From Echiichthys vipera (taxonomy: Eukaryota; Chordata; Actinopteri; Perciformes; Trachinidae): 64,000 nucleotides of DNA. A program made the translations under genes and the position numbers. The notes beneath the pieces are model-generated. The model made no database searches. It was not told the DNA's origin and was given only the letters and a program-made list of their open reading frames with translations. Location of the stretch: the NCBI GenBank assembly GCA_963691815.1, contig OY829648.1, positions 31,958,456-32,022,455 on the forward strand, written 5' to 3'. Position 1 is the stretch's first letter. Each line of letters starts with the position of its first letter. Positions 53,671 through 64,000 of the stretch are shown here, in pieces.

Positions 53671-55979
53671 ATAAAAATTCCCTAAATTAACCCAAATTAA
53701 ACAAATGTATTTTCAGACTTCACATTCTTCACTTTTTAGATCCACATCTAAACAGGGATGATTAAAATGATGGGTAAATTCATGTTATTATAATAATCCT
53801 ATTCTGCATAGGGATGTGCTGTAGCATGAAGTGGGATTATCCTTCAGGACGCAAAAAGGAAAGAAAAAACAACATGAGAACAGACTTTGGGAAGTGTAGT
53901 CGGGTAAACTTGTGCTCTCTTTTCTCCAAATTGAATGTCAGCAGATAATACTAGCCTAAGGTTAAGTTGATGCTAACGTTAGCTTGCAGTGGCTCTCTTG
54001 TCGTGTGTCTTGCTATCACAGCTGGGCAGTGCATATCGTGGTCTGTCTGTGTCTTGCCTGCCAGCTAACGCTACTTCAGGGCTGTGTTCTGTGACTTTGT
54101 GCCTGACAAAAGTGAGAGTGAAATGCTGTTTATGTGTTTGATAAACGCCAGTGGACAACAATGTTTAGAAACTGCAGATCTGAAAAGATAACTGGGTCGC
54201 TCAGGAACACGTTTTTGATACAGAGACCTCATGAATATAACTTCACTTCAGGTCCTACTGTGAATGACTGTTGGTGCCTGAAATTGATTTTATTCAAAAA
54301 TGCCAAATTGTAATTTTACAATTTTTTTAACCATTCAGGTAGTGGGCTAAAGGATCAGTCTACATTGAGGATAAAATACATTGTTTATAAAATGTTAATT
54401 AGGATTCTGACATTATTTATTTTGAATGAAACTAGTGAGTGATTGTCATTGAGAGACACTTATTATTTTTGAGATATTTAAGTTAATATTTGCACATCAT
54501 TTTAAAACATGACAATGATTATTTAGTCTCTGTAAAGGCTACAGCTTATGCTTAATTTAAGAAGATGGAAAGCAATAGATTGGCTTTCACTATGGATTTA
54601 TATATTGAATTTGAACTGTTGATTAGCTGGGCAATATGGATGCACAGAAGTATTCAGCCAATCCATAGCATAAATATTATTTTATAATTGAACATGTATA
54701 AAAGAACATTTGGAGGAAAAGTCCAGGACTGTAGTGGAAACACTGGGGTGTCAGGTGATAGCTGTGGGGCAAAGGCAATGGTCCTCATGGCTCACAGGTC
54801 GGGTAGGATCAGGACCGGCGCTGCATGCATGACATACTTATTCTTGATAGTTCCTGAAGTACTATATGAATACATTCATGCTTTTGAACTCATGCATAAT
54901 TTCATGATCATTCATGATGTACCCTTACCACAACGTGTTGCTGAGATACTTGTACTAAACTAGAGTATTTCATTTTATTATTATTTTCTCAGAAATAGTT
55001 ACTTAACAAATCAAGACTATACATCTAAAAAATATTATCAGCTACTGTACACAATATATTGTTATAGATTAAACTACTCTTTTGAACAGGCTCCACCTCG
55101 ACCAACTAAGACACCAAAATGCTGCTTACACATTAATGCATCAGTAATAATAAACCAGTAATAATAATGTGTAGCACTTGTGGTGTGCATGTCTCGGTTG
55201 AGAATACTTTTACTTGTAATGCTTTAAGTAGATTTTCCTAATACGCGGTTATTTTCAATAACACTGTGGTACTTTTACTCAAAGAACGACCAATAAACAA
55301 ATGTATAACAATACAGTGTAAGGGAAATCTGCTAATGTACCGATGGACATAGGTAGCATCATCCAGACTGAACCCTGTTCTATTATTATATAAATGAGTG
55401 CATTATTATGATGATGATGCATCTACGTGTGAACACTTTTGCATATTGTAGCTGTTGGAGGGGAAACTTGATATTGTGGAGTAGTTTCAATATTGCAGTT
55501 GACCTACAGACCTCATTAACTGATCAGTAGATACAACCCTACCACTGTGTGTCTAAGGCGGCCTGTGTGGAGAGGATGCATGAATAGCATATGCAGTTTT
55601 ACAATAAAACCTGATGGAAAATATTTAACCTTTAAAAATGTTTTGTCCATCTGCTTATTGTCATTGTTGACTAGCCTCCTTCCATGTTTGATAAAATCAA
55701 CACATCCTTTCACTTTGAACTCATTACTCTTACTGTCATCATTCATTGTAGTCACTCTAAGCTGTGTTCAGGAGCCTTTCGCCACAGAAATCAATGAAAC
55801 ACCTACAGTGTGCCGCTCTCAAGTGTAACCTGTGTAGCCTACGTTTCATATCCAGGAGCTCCAGTGATGGAGGACCACTGTTTGGCTGCTCTCTGCCCTA
55901 CAATACAGTGGCTTCTGGGCTGTTGTCAAGTGGCCCACTTCCCAACTTGAACTCGAATCTTCCAGTGAGTGTTTCCAAC
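53161..55979. other. Upstream flank, no gene seen
   Basis: Contains a C-run plus (CA)n microsatellite (53591-53669) and otherwise AT-rich sequence with nothing I recognise. Confidence 0.55.
53591..53669. repeat. C-run and (CA)n microsatellite
   Basis: CCCCCCCCCC directly followed by a CA run with one AAAC interruption. Confidence 0.95.
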
Positions 55980-56119
55980 AGGACAGCCTCTGCCAACCGC
56001 GGCTCTGTGTTTATATTAGCGGTCCTCTGCCCCGGCGGTGTGCCGGGACAGGAGGCCCTCTGTCGGCCTGTCTTTCTAACTCAGCTCGCTGGCTCTAACT
56101 GCGGCCATTTTCTGCTGAC

Positions 56120-56178
56120 TAACACACACACACACGCACACGCGCGCGCACACACGCACACACACACACACACACACC
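56120..56178. repeat. (CA)n/(CG)n microsatellite
   Basis: CA run with a GCGCGCGCA centre, inside the second CpG-rich stretch. Confidence 0.95.
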
Positions 56179-56308
56179 CAAGGAGGAGAAGGCTGAACTT
56201 CAACTTGGCCTTCCTCCGTCCCGTGGGATGAACGGAACGGAGGCAGCTAGACGGCCTGCCGCTGCACGCTCTCCAGCCCCAAACCAAACAACTTCCTCGC
56301 TGATAGCC

Positions 56309-56310
<2 letters not shown>

Positions 56311-56368
<58 letters not shown>
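56311..56368. repeat. (CA)n microsatellite
   Basis: Pure CA run inside the second CpG-rich stretch; frames across it are artefacts. Confidence 0.95.
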
Positions 56369-58009
56369 AAATAATGCGCCGCCAGGGCTTGGAAACCACA
56401 TTCGCCGGCGTAAACGCCAACACTCCCCGCTCCCCCGCACGGAGGCGACGTTGCTCCAAACTTCATTTAAAACGGTAGTAGTTTTACATTGACGTGTTAA
56501 ATGTCAGCGGCGCTTGTCGTCTCGTCTGTGACATGACATCATCTCCTATTTAATGGTCTTTTGGCAAATTCGGCGCTCATACAACCATGAAAAATGGCAG
56601 TACGTCCACCAAATCTAAAGTTTTATGACCGCTTCACACAGCTGGCTTCCGCCCTGCAGTGTGTTTGACAGGCTGACGGAAGCACGGGCGAACCGGCATT
56701 AAAAGTTCAGATTGAATTAAAGGTTGTGGTGTTTCGCGTGTCGTGTGTGTGCCGTATGTAAGAGTAAGTCCTGACGTTTGGTATTGTTTTCAGCTTCTGT
56801 TGTGCCAGCTGTGCATATTTGCCAGCGTGCAATAGATATTTCATTTGCCAGATTTTTGAATGGAATTCAGCTCCCTGTAGACAAGCGTCACACACCGGAC
56901 TGTAATGTCCGGACGCTGCTCCAAACTCCAGCCAGGGACAGACAGAGGCAGAGCCCGCTGACGCTGAGAGAAAGCCTTTCTGTTCCACTGTGAGCTGCGT
57001 AGCTGATGTTACTCACTCAACTCCTCGCATTGCGTCTTTTTGGGGAAAACGCGAAACAGCACGCCAATAGGAAGGGACACTCTACTGCATTAGTGTACCG
57101 GAACACGGTTTGTCCTACCATTTCGAAGCTGAGCCGCCACCGGGGGAAGTTAAAGCTGATTTCAACGCCTGCCCATCTCGCGCTGTCGGTCCTTATCATT
57201 CCATATTCAATTCGATCCTCGTGCGCGTGCCAGACGGAGTAAATCCGCGGTGCTCGAGACCAGAAACGTCCCGCGTCAAGCTCCGGGCTCCGCGGCAGTA
57301 ACCCCCCCGCCCGGTAGGCTGCGGCAGAAGGGAATAGTGCTACATTCACCTTCTTTCCAGCGTTCTCTCTCTGTCTAACACTCGCCCTGTCCTCCTCTCC
57401 CAGTCCCCTTCAGTCCTCACGTTCCCTTTCTCGCTCTTTAGCCCACTTTGGCCCCCTCAGCACTGTCGCTGTCTCCTCTCCCGGTACTCTGGGAGCATTC
57501 TTCCCTCTTCCTTCACTGTAACTTTATGTTTTGCTGGGTTTTGTTTATTGTAGCTAATGTATTTACAGAAACCACTTCCCTCTACTACTTGGAAGTCCTC
57601 CTTGATTAAATGTGTCAGAATGCACCAGAAAGTCCCAAATTCACTTCCTGAGAAACATTTACACCCATTACGACTGGCTCTTTATTAAGTAGCGCGAAGT
57701 AGCTTAAAGGAGATTATTACAGCATCACTCAGGGGCGGAGCCAGACGTGGAAACATATGGGGCTCACACTAAACTTAGGGGGACCCCCGCTTTTGCCCTT
57801 CACATTCATGGCAGCTATGTAGACTATTTTTCATGTCATTTAATAATAGAATACGTAAACATAAGTACATCATTTGGAAAAACACCAAATGTCCTAATCA
57901 TTCTGAAACCAGAAATCACACCTGCCACCTAAAAAGAGGCAAATTATCTGATGTTACTACTACCTTTAAGTTACATAATTTCTTTTTTTTTTAAAGAATT
58001 TTTTTTGGG

Positions 58010-58190
58010 GGGGGGGGGGGGGGCAGTTTTCAAGCCCTTATAATACAGGACAGACAGGAAATAGGGTGAGAGAGATAGAGAGAGAGGCATGCAGCAAAGG
58101 GCCGCAGGTCGGAGTCAAAGTACTTATACGACCTTCAGCCTCTTTACATGGGGAGACTGCCCTAACCACTGTTCCACCGGCTGCCCATAG
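58010..58190 (-). mobile_element. tRNA-like SINE, copy 2, next to a G-run
   Basis: Reverse-complement match to 40985-41150 (CAGCCTCTTTACATGGGGAG ACTGCCCTAACCACTG on the plus strand, GGCATGCAGCAAAGGG). A run of 18 G and a T/A-rich tail precede it at 57980-58022. Confidence 0.7.
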
Positions 58191-58199
58191 TTACATAAG

Positions 58200-58722
58200 T
58201 TCAAGTTAAATGTCAGTAAAATGCAGGAGATGGTCCTGGACCTAAGGTTAGCGTCTGAGCATGAGCCAGTGGTCGTTAGAAATCAGAAAATGACCCAGGC
58301 ATCAACGTATAAGTACTTCAGGCTCCACACTGGCAACTGTCTATGCTGGGAAACACACATCGACAACCTGTGCCACGGACTTCAGCAGAGACTATTTTCT
58401 TTGCGGAGACTGAGATGTTATGGTGTGAGCAGCCGGATCATGATGCTCCTCTGCAGTGCAATCGTAGAGAGCATCATCAGATATGGAATCACTGCATGGT
58501 TCGGCAACCTAACCATTCAGCTAAAAGCAAACATGCAAGAAACAGCGATGAAAACTATAGGTAAAAGAGAATACAAGCCTATACAGAGCCTGTGTGAGCA
58601 GGCAGTGAGGAAAAAAGCAAAGAAAATGATTTCTGACTCCAACACTGAATATGAACGTCTGCCATCAGCAGAAGACTCTGTGCACCAAGATGCAATTCAA
58701 ATAAAAACTATAAAACTATAAT
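58200..58722 (+). pseudogene. LINE reverse-transcriptase C-terminal fragment, open frame
   Basis: Encodes LNVSKMQEMVLDLR, ASTYKYFRLHTGNCLCWETH, HGLQQRLFSLRRLRCYGVSS, LLCSAIVESIIRYGITAWFG, LKANMQETAMKTIGKREYKP. This is the order KTKEMV...YKYLG...RLFFLRRLR...S...A.WFGN of the post-active-site RT region of CR1/L2/Rex1-group LINEs. About 170 codons are open but the active site and endonuclease are missing. KY(F)RLH replaces the usual KYLG. Confidence 0.75.
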
Positions 58723-58727
58723 TTGTC

Positions 58728-58920
58728 CCAGCCAGTTTTCTCCGGGTTCTCCAGTTTCTTCCCACAGTCCAAAGACACGCATTAGGTTCATTGATGACTC
58801 TAAATTGCCCGTAGGTGTGAGTGTGAATGGTTGTCTGTCTCTATGTGTCAGCTCTGTGACAGTCTGGTGGGGACCAGGGTGTACCTGCGATCGTCTCCAG
58901 CCACGACCGGAATAGGTGGT
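58728..58920 (+). mobile_element. SINE family D fragment (no Rex3-like tail)
   Basis: CCACAGTCCAAAGACACGCA, GATGACTCTAAATTGCCCGT AGGTGTGAGTGTGAATGG and CCAGGGTGTACC match the body of 61441-61786 and 63685-63934. The head and tail are missing. Confidence 0.7.
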
Positions 58921-59639
58921 CACTGACAAATGATGGAGCATTACCTATTCCTGCTATTATGCTGGAGTAGAGTTCACACAATAAATGTTTAGCTGACAAA
59001 TCTGCTACATTTGAATCCATCCAGTAAAAATCTGCAAATCAAGGCTCCCCAGCAATACCAAGAAAACTTGGTCTCCAATACTCTGAATGCAATATTAGGC
59101 CAACAAAAGCACATTTACTCAGTTATAAAGGATTTCTTTAGGGAATAGCATATCAATAGTACTGTAGTAGTAGTAGTAGGCTAGTAGTATCAGCATAGAA
59201 CAACCCTCAGTGACAATGTTAGGGCAGAATACATGGCGACATTTCCCCAGTGATAGAACCATTGTTCTATTTCTCTTTCCGGTCCACTCAGAGAGACTAA
59301 GGGCAATCACACAAAGTTGAAGGTACATTAAAAACCTAAAAGATTTGTGGCTTTAATAAAACGGTTCTCCCCTGGCTTCACTCCCTCTGATGACTTACCA
59401 ATACCCCAAATCAACTCAGAGGGGAATCTGGAGTGCTTGAGTCCTTTTGGCACCTCCACCTCCCTTGCTCTGGGAATTTCCCTGCCTTGTTGCAATTGTG
59501 TTATTGGGATGTCACGATGAAAGTTTTTACATTCATCCACACAGATAAGAAACATAAAGACCCAATAGAACAACAAAATAAGGTATGTGTTATGTTTGTT
59601 ATGTTATTTTCCCCCTCTCCCCCCACAGCCCAAGCCCGT

Positions 59640-59765
59640 TTCTACTCACATTACTTGAAATGATCCGGGCTGCGGCTCGAATGCCTCATGCTTATACGGA
59701 GAATTCATTTTATCTGACTGTTTTTGAATATTTCATCTGTCCAAATCTGCAGCAACAACAACTAC
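59640..59765 (-). repeat. Possible fragment of the Harbinger MITE core
   Basis: TGTTTTTGAATATTTCATC and CCAAATCTGCAG mirror the words GAAAATATTCAAAAACA and CTGCAGATTTGG of the two Harbinger MITEs. No ends present. Confidence 0.35.
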
Positions 59766-60079
59766 CCTAAAGCACCCTATGGCTGAAGGCCATAGACATA
59801 GCAGCATTAAAATCAACACGTAGCATCGTGTTTATCAGACTGGGAGTGGCAGCTGCATCCATGCAGACCGCTCTATAAGCCTACAGATAGCAAGGTAATA
59901 GCAAACAAAAAAAACAAAAAACATACTGCAACCCAAAACCTCCAACCTCCTAGCCTCTCTTTCCACACGTGGACACACACAAACATTTCTGCCTCATCTA
60001 ACTGGACCCTACCACCTGCCCAGGTAACTAATGGGTGAACTAAGCTGACCAATCACAATTAACACTTTAATTGGAAGAA

Positions 60080-60262
60080 GAAAAGCCTTTTTCCACAGTG
60101 ACCACCAAACAGTGCAGTTCTCTGAGTGGCAGGTTTTATTATAGAGCAGTTTCTCATTGACCACCATGTTAAACAGGCCGTTTTCACAGCATCATTAAAC
60201 CTGTTTAAGGCCTGGGACAAAAGAACATTCTAGTCTGTATGTTTAGCTCATATCTCCATGAC
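60080..60262 (+). repeat. Interspersed repeat family C, copy 3 (partial)
   Basis: GCAGTTCTCTGAGTGGCAG, CAGTTTCTCATTGACCACCA, GTTTTCACAGCATCATTAAA. Matches the left part of 49658-50122. Confidence 0.7.
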
Positions 60263-60277
60263 AACAGGGAGGGGGGG

Positions 60278-60440
60278 GGGCCACCTCAACTGGCTCCTTT
60301 CAACGCAAAGGAGCAGCGGCTCTACTCCGAGTTCCTCACGGATGCTGAACTTCTCCCCCTATCTGTAAGGGAGAGTCCAGCCACCCTCCTGAGAAAACAC
60401 ATTTCGGCCGCTTGGACCCATACCTTGGATGATCTTAATT
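60278..60440 (-). pseudogene. Rex3 fragment, antisense
   Basis: CTCAACTGGCTCCTTTCAAC and GGAGCAGCGGCTCTACTCCG are reverse complements of 5740-5785 in the Rex3 copy. Farther right, GGAGAGTCCAGCCACCCTCC matches the Rex3 sequence encoding RRVAGLSL, a part deleted from the 4-6 kb copy. Confidence 0.75.
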
Positions 60441-60651
60441 TTTTTAATTTCTGGCTCACCAGCAGGCTGTGATAAACAGATGAATTATCCAATCACTTGC
60501 CAGCTATGTTTTTAAAGTCCCTGCCCTTTTCCAAACTGTTTCCGATGAGGACTTCTCCGACTGTTCAGTGTAACAAACCATCTGGTGAATCAGGATAACA
60601 ACCATCAACACTGAAACGAATTAACTAACTAAACTAAAAGTACTTTTTGTG

Positions 60652-60918
<267 letters not shown>

Positions 60919-61324
60919 TCAGTGCCTGAAGCTCTTTCTACAAACTGAAGTTAAAGGTGGTTGCAGTGGTGAGAAACAGAATGAAAGTAAGTAAGACAGT
61001 TTCTAATTCCATGGAGTCAGCAGACAGAAGATGGTTCAGGCTGGCTCTGCATGACCGCAGGGTAAACAGGTACAGGTGAGGAGTACTGAAAGTAATGTAG
61101 ATAGCTGAGGTTTTGTAATAACAGGTCATGTAATAATAAAAAATGATTTAGGAGATTAACACCACAGTTCAAAGCATCTCCTGTTTCATCTGTGCTGCAT
61201 GGTGGCTGTAAATCAGACCTGGGCCTCTACACTTCCTGTTCATGTTTGAATCCGAGAGAAGAAAACATTTTTGAAATCTTCTCTTTTGACACAATGAACA
61301 CTGTTCTCTCAATTAGATCACTGT

Positions 61325-62025
61325 GTTTTACACAAAGTAAAGGGTTTTGTTGAATTGCCTTGGTTTTTTTTACATATTATTTACTCACTTTCTTTGCTTT
61401 TATATTGATGTTATTGTTTTTGTTATTATATATAATTTGGGGTGACACGTGGAGCACTGTCGCCTCACAGCAAGAGGGTTCCTGGTTTATATCCGGACTG
61501 GGGCCCTTCTGTGTGGAGTTTGCATGTTCTCCCCGTGTCTGCGTGGGTTTTCTCTGGGTTCTTCCTCCCACAGTCCAAAGACGTGCAGGTGTTTGGTTCA
61601 TTGATGACTCTAAATCACCCGTAGGTGTGAATGGTTGTCTGTCTCTGTTCGTCTCTATCTGCCCTGCGATAAACTGGTGTCCTGTCCAGGGTGTACCCCG
61701 CCTCACGCCCAATGTCAACTGGAATCGGCTCCAGCTCCTGCGACTCTGACAGGGACAAGCGGTTGAAGATGAAGATGAATATATCATTTGTTACTATTAA
61801 CTTGTTATTACTGTATGTAGTTTTAATTTTTTTATTTTTTGTATGTTAATTTTTTGTTTCCTTATAATATTGTGAAATTTTAACATTATTTAGTATTGTG
61901 TATTTTTTTAAATTGTGCTCAATAAATAAAAATATTATTTTTATAAAAACATGCCAGTACAGCAGTGGTATAGACACAGAGGATATTCTATCAAATTCTG
62001 AACGTTAATCTCTAACTTTGATCTC
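61325..62025. mobile_element. Tc1-type inverted-repeat arm split by a SINE-bearing insert
   Basis: 61325-61372 (GTTTTGTTGAATTGCCTTGG) and 61945-62025 (GCCAGTACAGCAGTGGTATA, GATATTCTATCAAATTCTGA) are the inner and outer halves of the arm at 33655-33825. The SINE at 61441-61786 with AT-rich flanks separates them. Confidence 0.6.
61441..61786 (+). mobile_element. SINE family D with Rex3-like 3' tail, copy 1
   Basis: Head ACTGTCGCCTCACAGCAAGA GGGTTCC (tRNA-like), body GTGTGGAGTTTGCATGTTCT, CCCACAGTCCAAAGACGTGC and CCAGGGTGTACCCCGCC, tail ACAAGCGGTTGAAGATGAAG ATGAAT. The tail AAGCGGTTGAAGATG is identical to the 3' end of the Rex3 LINE at about 6021-6035. Confidence 0.8.
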
Positions 62026-63021
62026 CATTTTGATATCCACTGTACAGTTACAATTTAGAAATGTGTGTAAGTTTAATAGATCCCAAGGAAAGTTGTGCCG
62101 ACCTGTCCCAAGCCCGAAGGAATTCTGAAAAGTTACAGCCCGACCCAGCCTGAACCCAGTGGGTCATTTTGGGCCCAATCAGGCTCAGGCAGAGAACCAA
62201 AGATTTTGGCACTAGTGTTCAAGTGCTCACCTGAATGTCCTGACTATAATGTGAGGCTGAATTATACTCAGAGGGAAACATGCTTCAGTCATTCCTTAGC
62301 TGCTAGAGGGCAGCACTTCACTGTTCATGGACAGAGAACTCTCTGCCTGACCTTCTGGGGCTGTGATGAGGGGGGAGGAGGGGTGAGGCAGAGCTGTGTC
62401 TCGCTAAGCATCCAGGGGACAGATGTTGGTGCAGGAATGATCTGCTTTAAGACTCATCATCTGGGCTTACAGAGCTCAGCCTCTTTCTGCTGGAGCCACA
62501 CTTCTCACAGCACGAGTGTTTGAGGAGGCTTTAACTTAACTAACAGTTGGATTCCTTTCTCACTGGCTTGGTTTTTGAGGGACGGTTAAAGCAAGAAGGG
62601 TAAATAAAGCACCTAAAGAAACCTGACCAACTCAAAATCGTCTTTTACTGACCACTTCTGGTTGAAAGTTTCAAATCTGTTGCATCTCTGACCACACCCA
62701 GTGCTGGTCCTGGGTGTGGCCCCATCCAGCCACGTCCAGCAGTCGTGTCACTGAAATATGCAAATATCCATTTTTCCATCCTACTTTAGATGAAACCACT
62801 TCTGTATGACGTTAGCCTCGGCGGTCGCATTCCTTTGGGGCCTGCTCTCACACGGTTCCAGCGAAATATGACGGCTGAAGCAGCATGGTCAGTGATGGGA
62901 TATCCATCAGATTTAGGACCACATATCATCACCAATGTCCACATTACTGTGGAAAATCTGTCACATGAGGGCACAATAACTGGATCTTTGACACATTTGC
63001 TTGTAACATGAACGTAGCCTA
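62026..63021. other. Upstream flank, no gene seen
   Basis: A 142-codon open frame at 62095-62523 has no recognisable domain and no splice or Kozak support. Nothing else seen. Confidence 0.5.
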
Positions 63022-63031
63022 TAGGGGCCTT

Positions 63032-63482
63032 CACATGATAAGCGTTTTGTGCTGGACTCACTGCGAGGTCGGGCGCAGAGACCCAGTAAACGGCCCAATC
63101 AACGTTAGCTGGTAAACTGCCTCTTCACAAACCTGCTGTGATGCTTATAAACCTCCAAGCATTACATTTTCTTCTCAGATTGTGAAACGACTTTAATGTA
63201 ATGTTAAATAGTTCAGGAAACTCGATCAAACAATATGTTTTTCCTCCATCTTTCGAACTGGTTTGATGCCGCTCTCTGGTTGCCTATGAAACGTAAAAGT
63301 CACACTCAAAACTCTCATTGGTTGCACTTTCGAAAGGTCATCGGCAACTAGGTCAAAGTTCAACTGATTTGAACATTGAGCGCAGCGTCAGAGAGGCAAA
63401 CCTGAGCGGTGCGCGCCGCTACCTTGGGCGCTACCGCCTCTTCTATAGGAGATGAATGGAGCAACTTACCGCATATCATGTG
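63032..63482. mobile_element. MITE with CACATGATA ends, 451 bp
   Basis: Left end CACATGATAAGCG and right end reversed CACATGATATGCG match at 12 of 13 bases. A perfect 10-bp direct repeat TAGGGGCCTT flanks it (63022-63031, 63483-63492). The interior has GC-rich GAGCG/CGCTACCGCC words. No coding region. Confidence 0.75.
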
Positions 63483-63684
63483 TAGGGGCCTTTACAGTCA
63501 TGATTCAGACCTCCTTTGGGATAACAGATGGGGTTTAGACTTGTACTGCCTAATTACTGTATGTACAAGGCTCGCCAACACAATAGGTCTGTCTGTTAGT
63601 AGTGGAATGTAAGTACATTTACTCAAGTCATTTACAAATTTAAGATAACTTGCACTTGTTTCCATTTCCTGCTATACTCCACTA

Positions 63685-63934
63685 CAGATGGGCAGCATGG
63701 TGGTGTGGTGGTTAGCACTGTCGCCTCACAGCACGGCTGGGGCCCTTCTGTGTGGAGTTTGCATGTTGCAAAGTCCAAAGACATGCAGGTGTTAGGTTCA
63801 CTGATGACTCTAAATTGCCTGTAGGTGTGTCCAGGGTGTACCCCAGCTCATGCCTGTTGTCAGCTGGGGACCCCCCCCCCCCCCCCCCCAAGGATTGGGA
63901 AAAGCGGTTGAAGATGGATGGATGGATGGATGTG
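63685..63934 (+). mobile_element. SINE family D with Rex3-like tail, copy 2
   Basis: GGCAGCATGGTGGTGTGGTG GTTAGCACTG (tRNA-like box A region), GTGTGGAGTTTGCATGTTG, GTCCAAAGACATGCAG, CCAGGGTGTACCCC, then a 19-base C run (63871-63889) and the tail AAGCGGTTGAAGATGGATGG. The direct repeat CTCCACTA flanks it (63677-63684, 63935-63942). Confidence 0.8.
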
Positions 63935-64000
63935 CTCCACTAGGAAATGCTGTCTGGCTACTATTTACTTACCTATGCTGAGCCAAAAATATGATACATT

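Larger units (their letters stand above)
55980..57450. other. Second CpG-rich stretch upstream of nfic
   Basis: GC- and CpG-rich sequence about 3.5-5 kb upstream of exon 1, interrupted by two (CA)n tracts at 56120-56178 and 56311-56368. It could be an alternative nfic promoter/first exon or the promoter of an unseen neighbour. I find no reading frame I recognise, so no gene is called. Confidence 0.35.

Noticed and set aside
55764..56440. 155-codon plus and 119-codon minus frames in the CpG-rich block
   Set aside because: Frames run through CA repeats; no recognisable protein family or splice pattern.
62095..62523. 142-codon open frame
   Set aside because: No domain, no homology I recognise, no flanking gene structure.

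Overview
This is a 64-kb piece of a vertebrate genome. It is almost certainly from a teleost fish: it has one long-intron vertebrate gene, AT-rich introns full of CA/GT microsatellites, and a repeat set typical of bony fish (Rex3/RTE, fish L1, Penelope, hAT, Harbinger, Tc1, tRNA-like SINEs). I cannot name the species. I found no bacterial or phage content, no CRISPR array and no rRNA gene.

The only cellular gene I can support is nfic, encoding transcription factor nuclear factor I/C, on the minus strand. Eleven coding exons were joined by hand from 52559 (start codon) down to 2171. All junctions have GT/AG ends and a continuous reading frame. Together they give 1423 nt (474 codons plus 1 nt). 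The last one or two exons, for the short conserved C-terminus, are not visible and should lie past the left edge. The order along the transcript is: a 30-nt exon 1; three exons (171, 177 and 184 nt) for the DNA-binding/dimerization domain; then seven exons for the linker and the Pro/Ser-rich transactivation region. The three DNA-binding exons add up to exactly 532 nt, the size of the single exon 2 of mammalian NFI genes. Two extra introns therefore split that exon here, both at AG|GT in phase 0.

Layout by position. 1-2170 is the intron after the last visible exon. 2171-18165 holds the transactivation exons, with a hAT-like element carrying a minisatellite, a Rex3 LINE, a fold-back element and an L1-like 3' end between them. 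18166-36521 is an 18-kb intron with a hAT fossil, a LINE split by an LTR-like insert, a recent 5'-truncated L1 with a 398-codon open frame and intact target-site duplication, a Harbinger MITE, a tRNA-like SINE, a Tc1 remnant and a head-to-head pair of Penelope 3' ends. 36522-39682 holds the DNA-binding exons. 39683-52529 is intron 1, with nested SINEs, a second Harbinger MITE and more repeats. 52530-53160 is exon 1 and the CpG-rich presumptive promoter. 53160-64000 is upstream flank: CA repeats, a second CpG-rich stretch (about 55.98-57.45 kb), LINE/SINE fragments and MITEs, with no supported gene.

I found no novel multi-gene system. The points most worth following are the split of the classical 532-nt NFI exon, microsatellites that form or sit next to nfic splice acceptors, and several well-delimited mobile elements, including a SINE that shares its 3' tail with the local Rex3 LINE.
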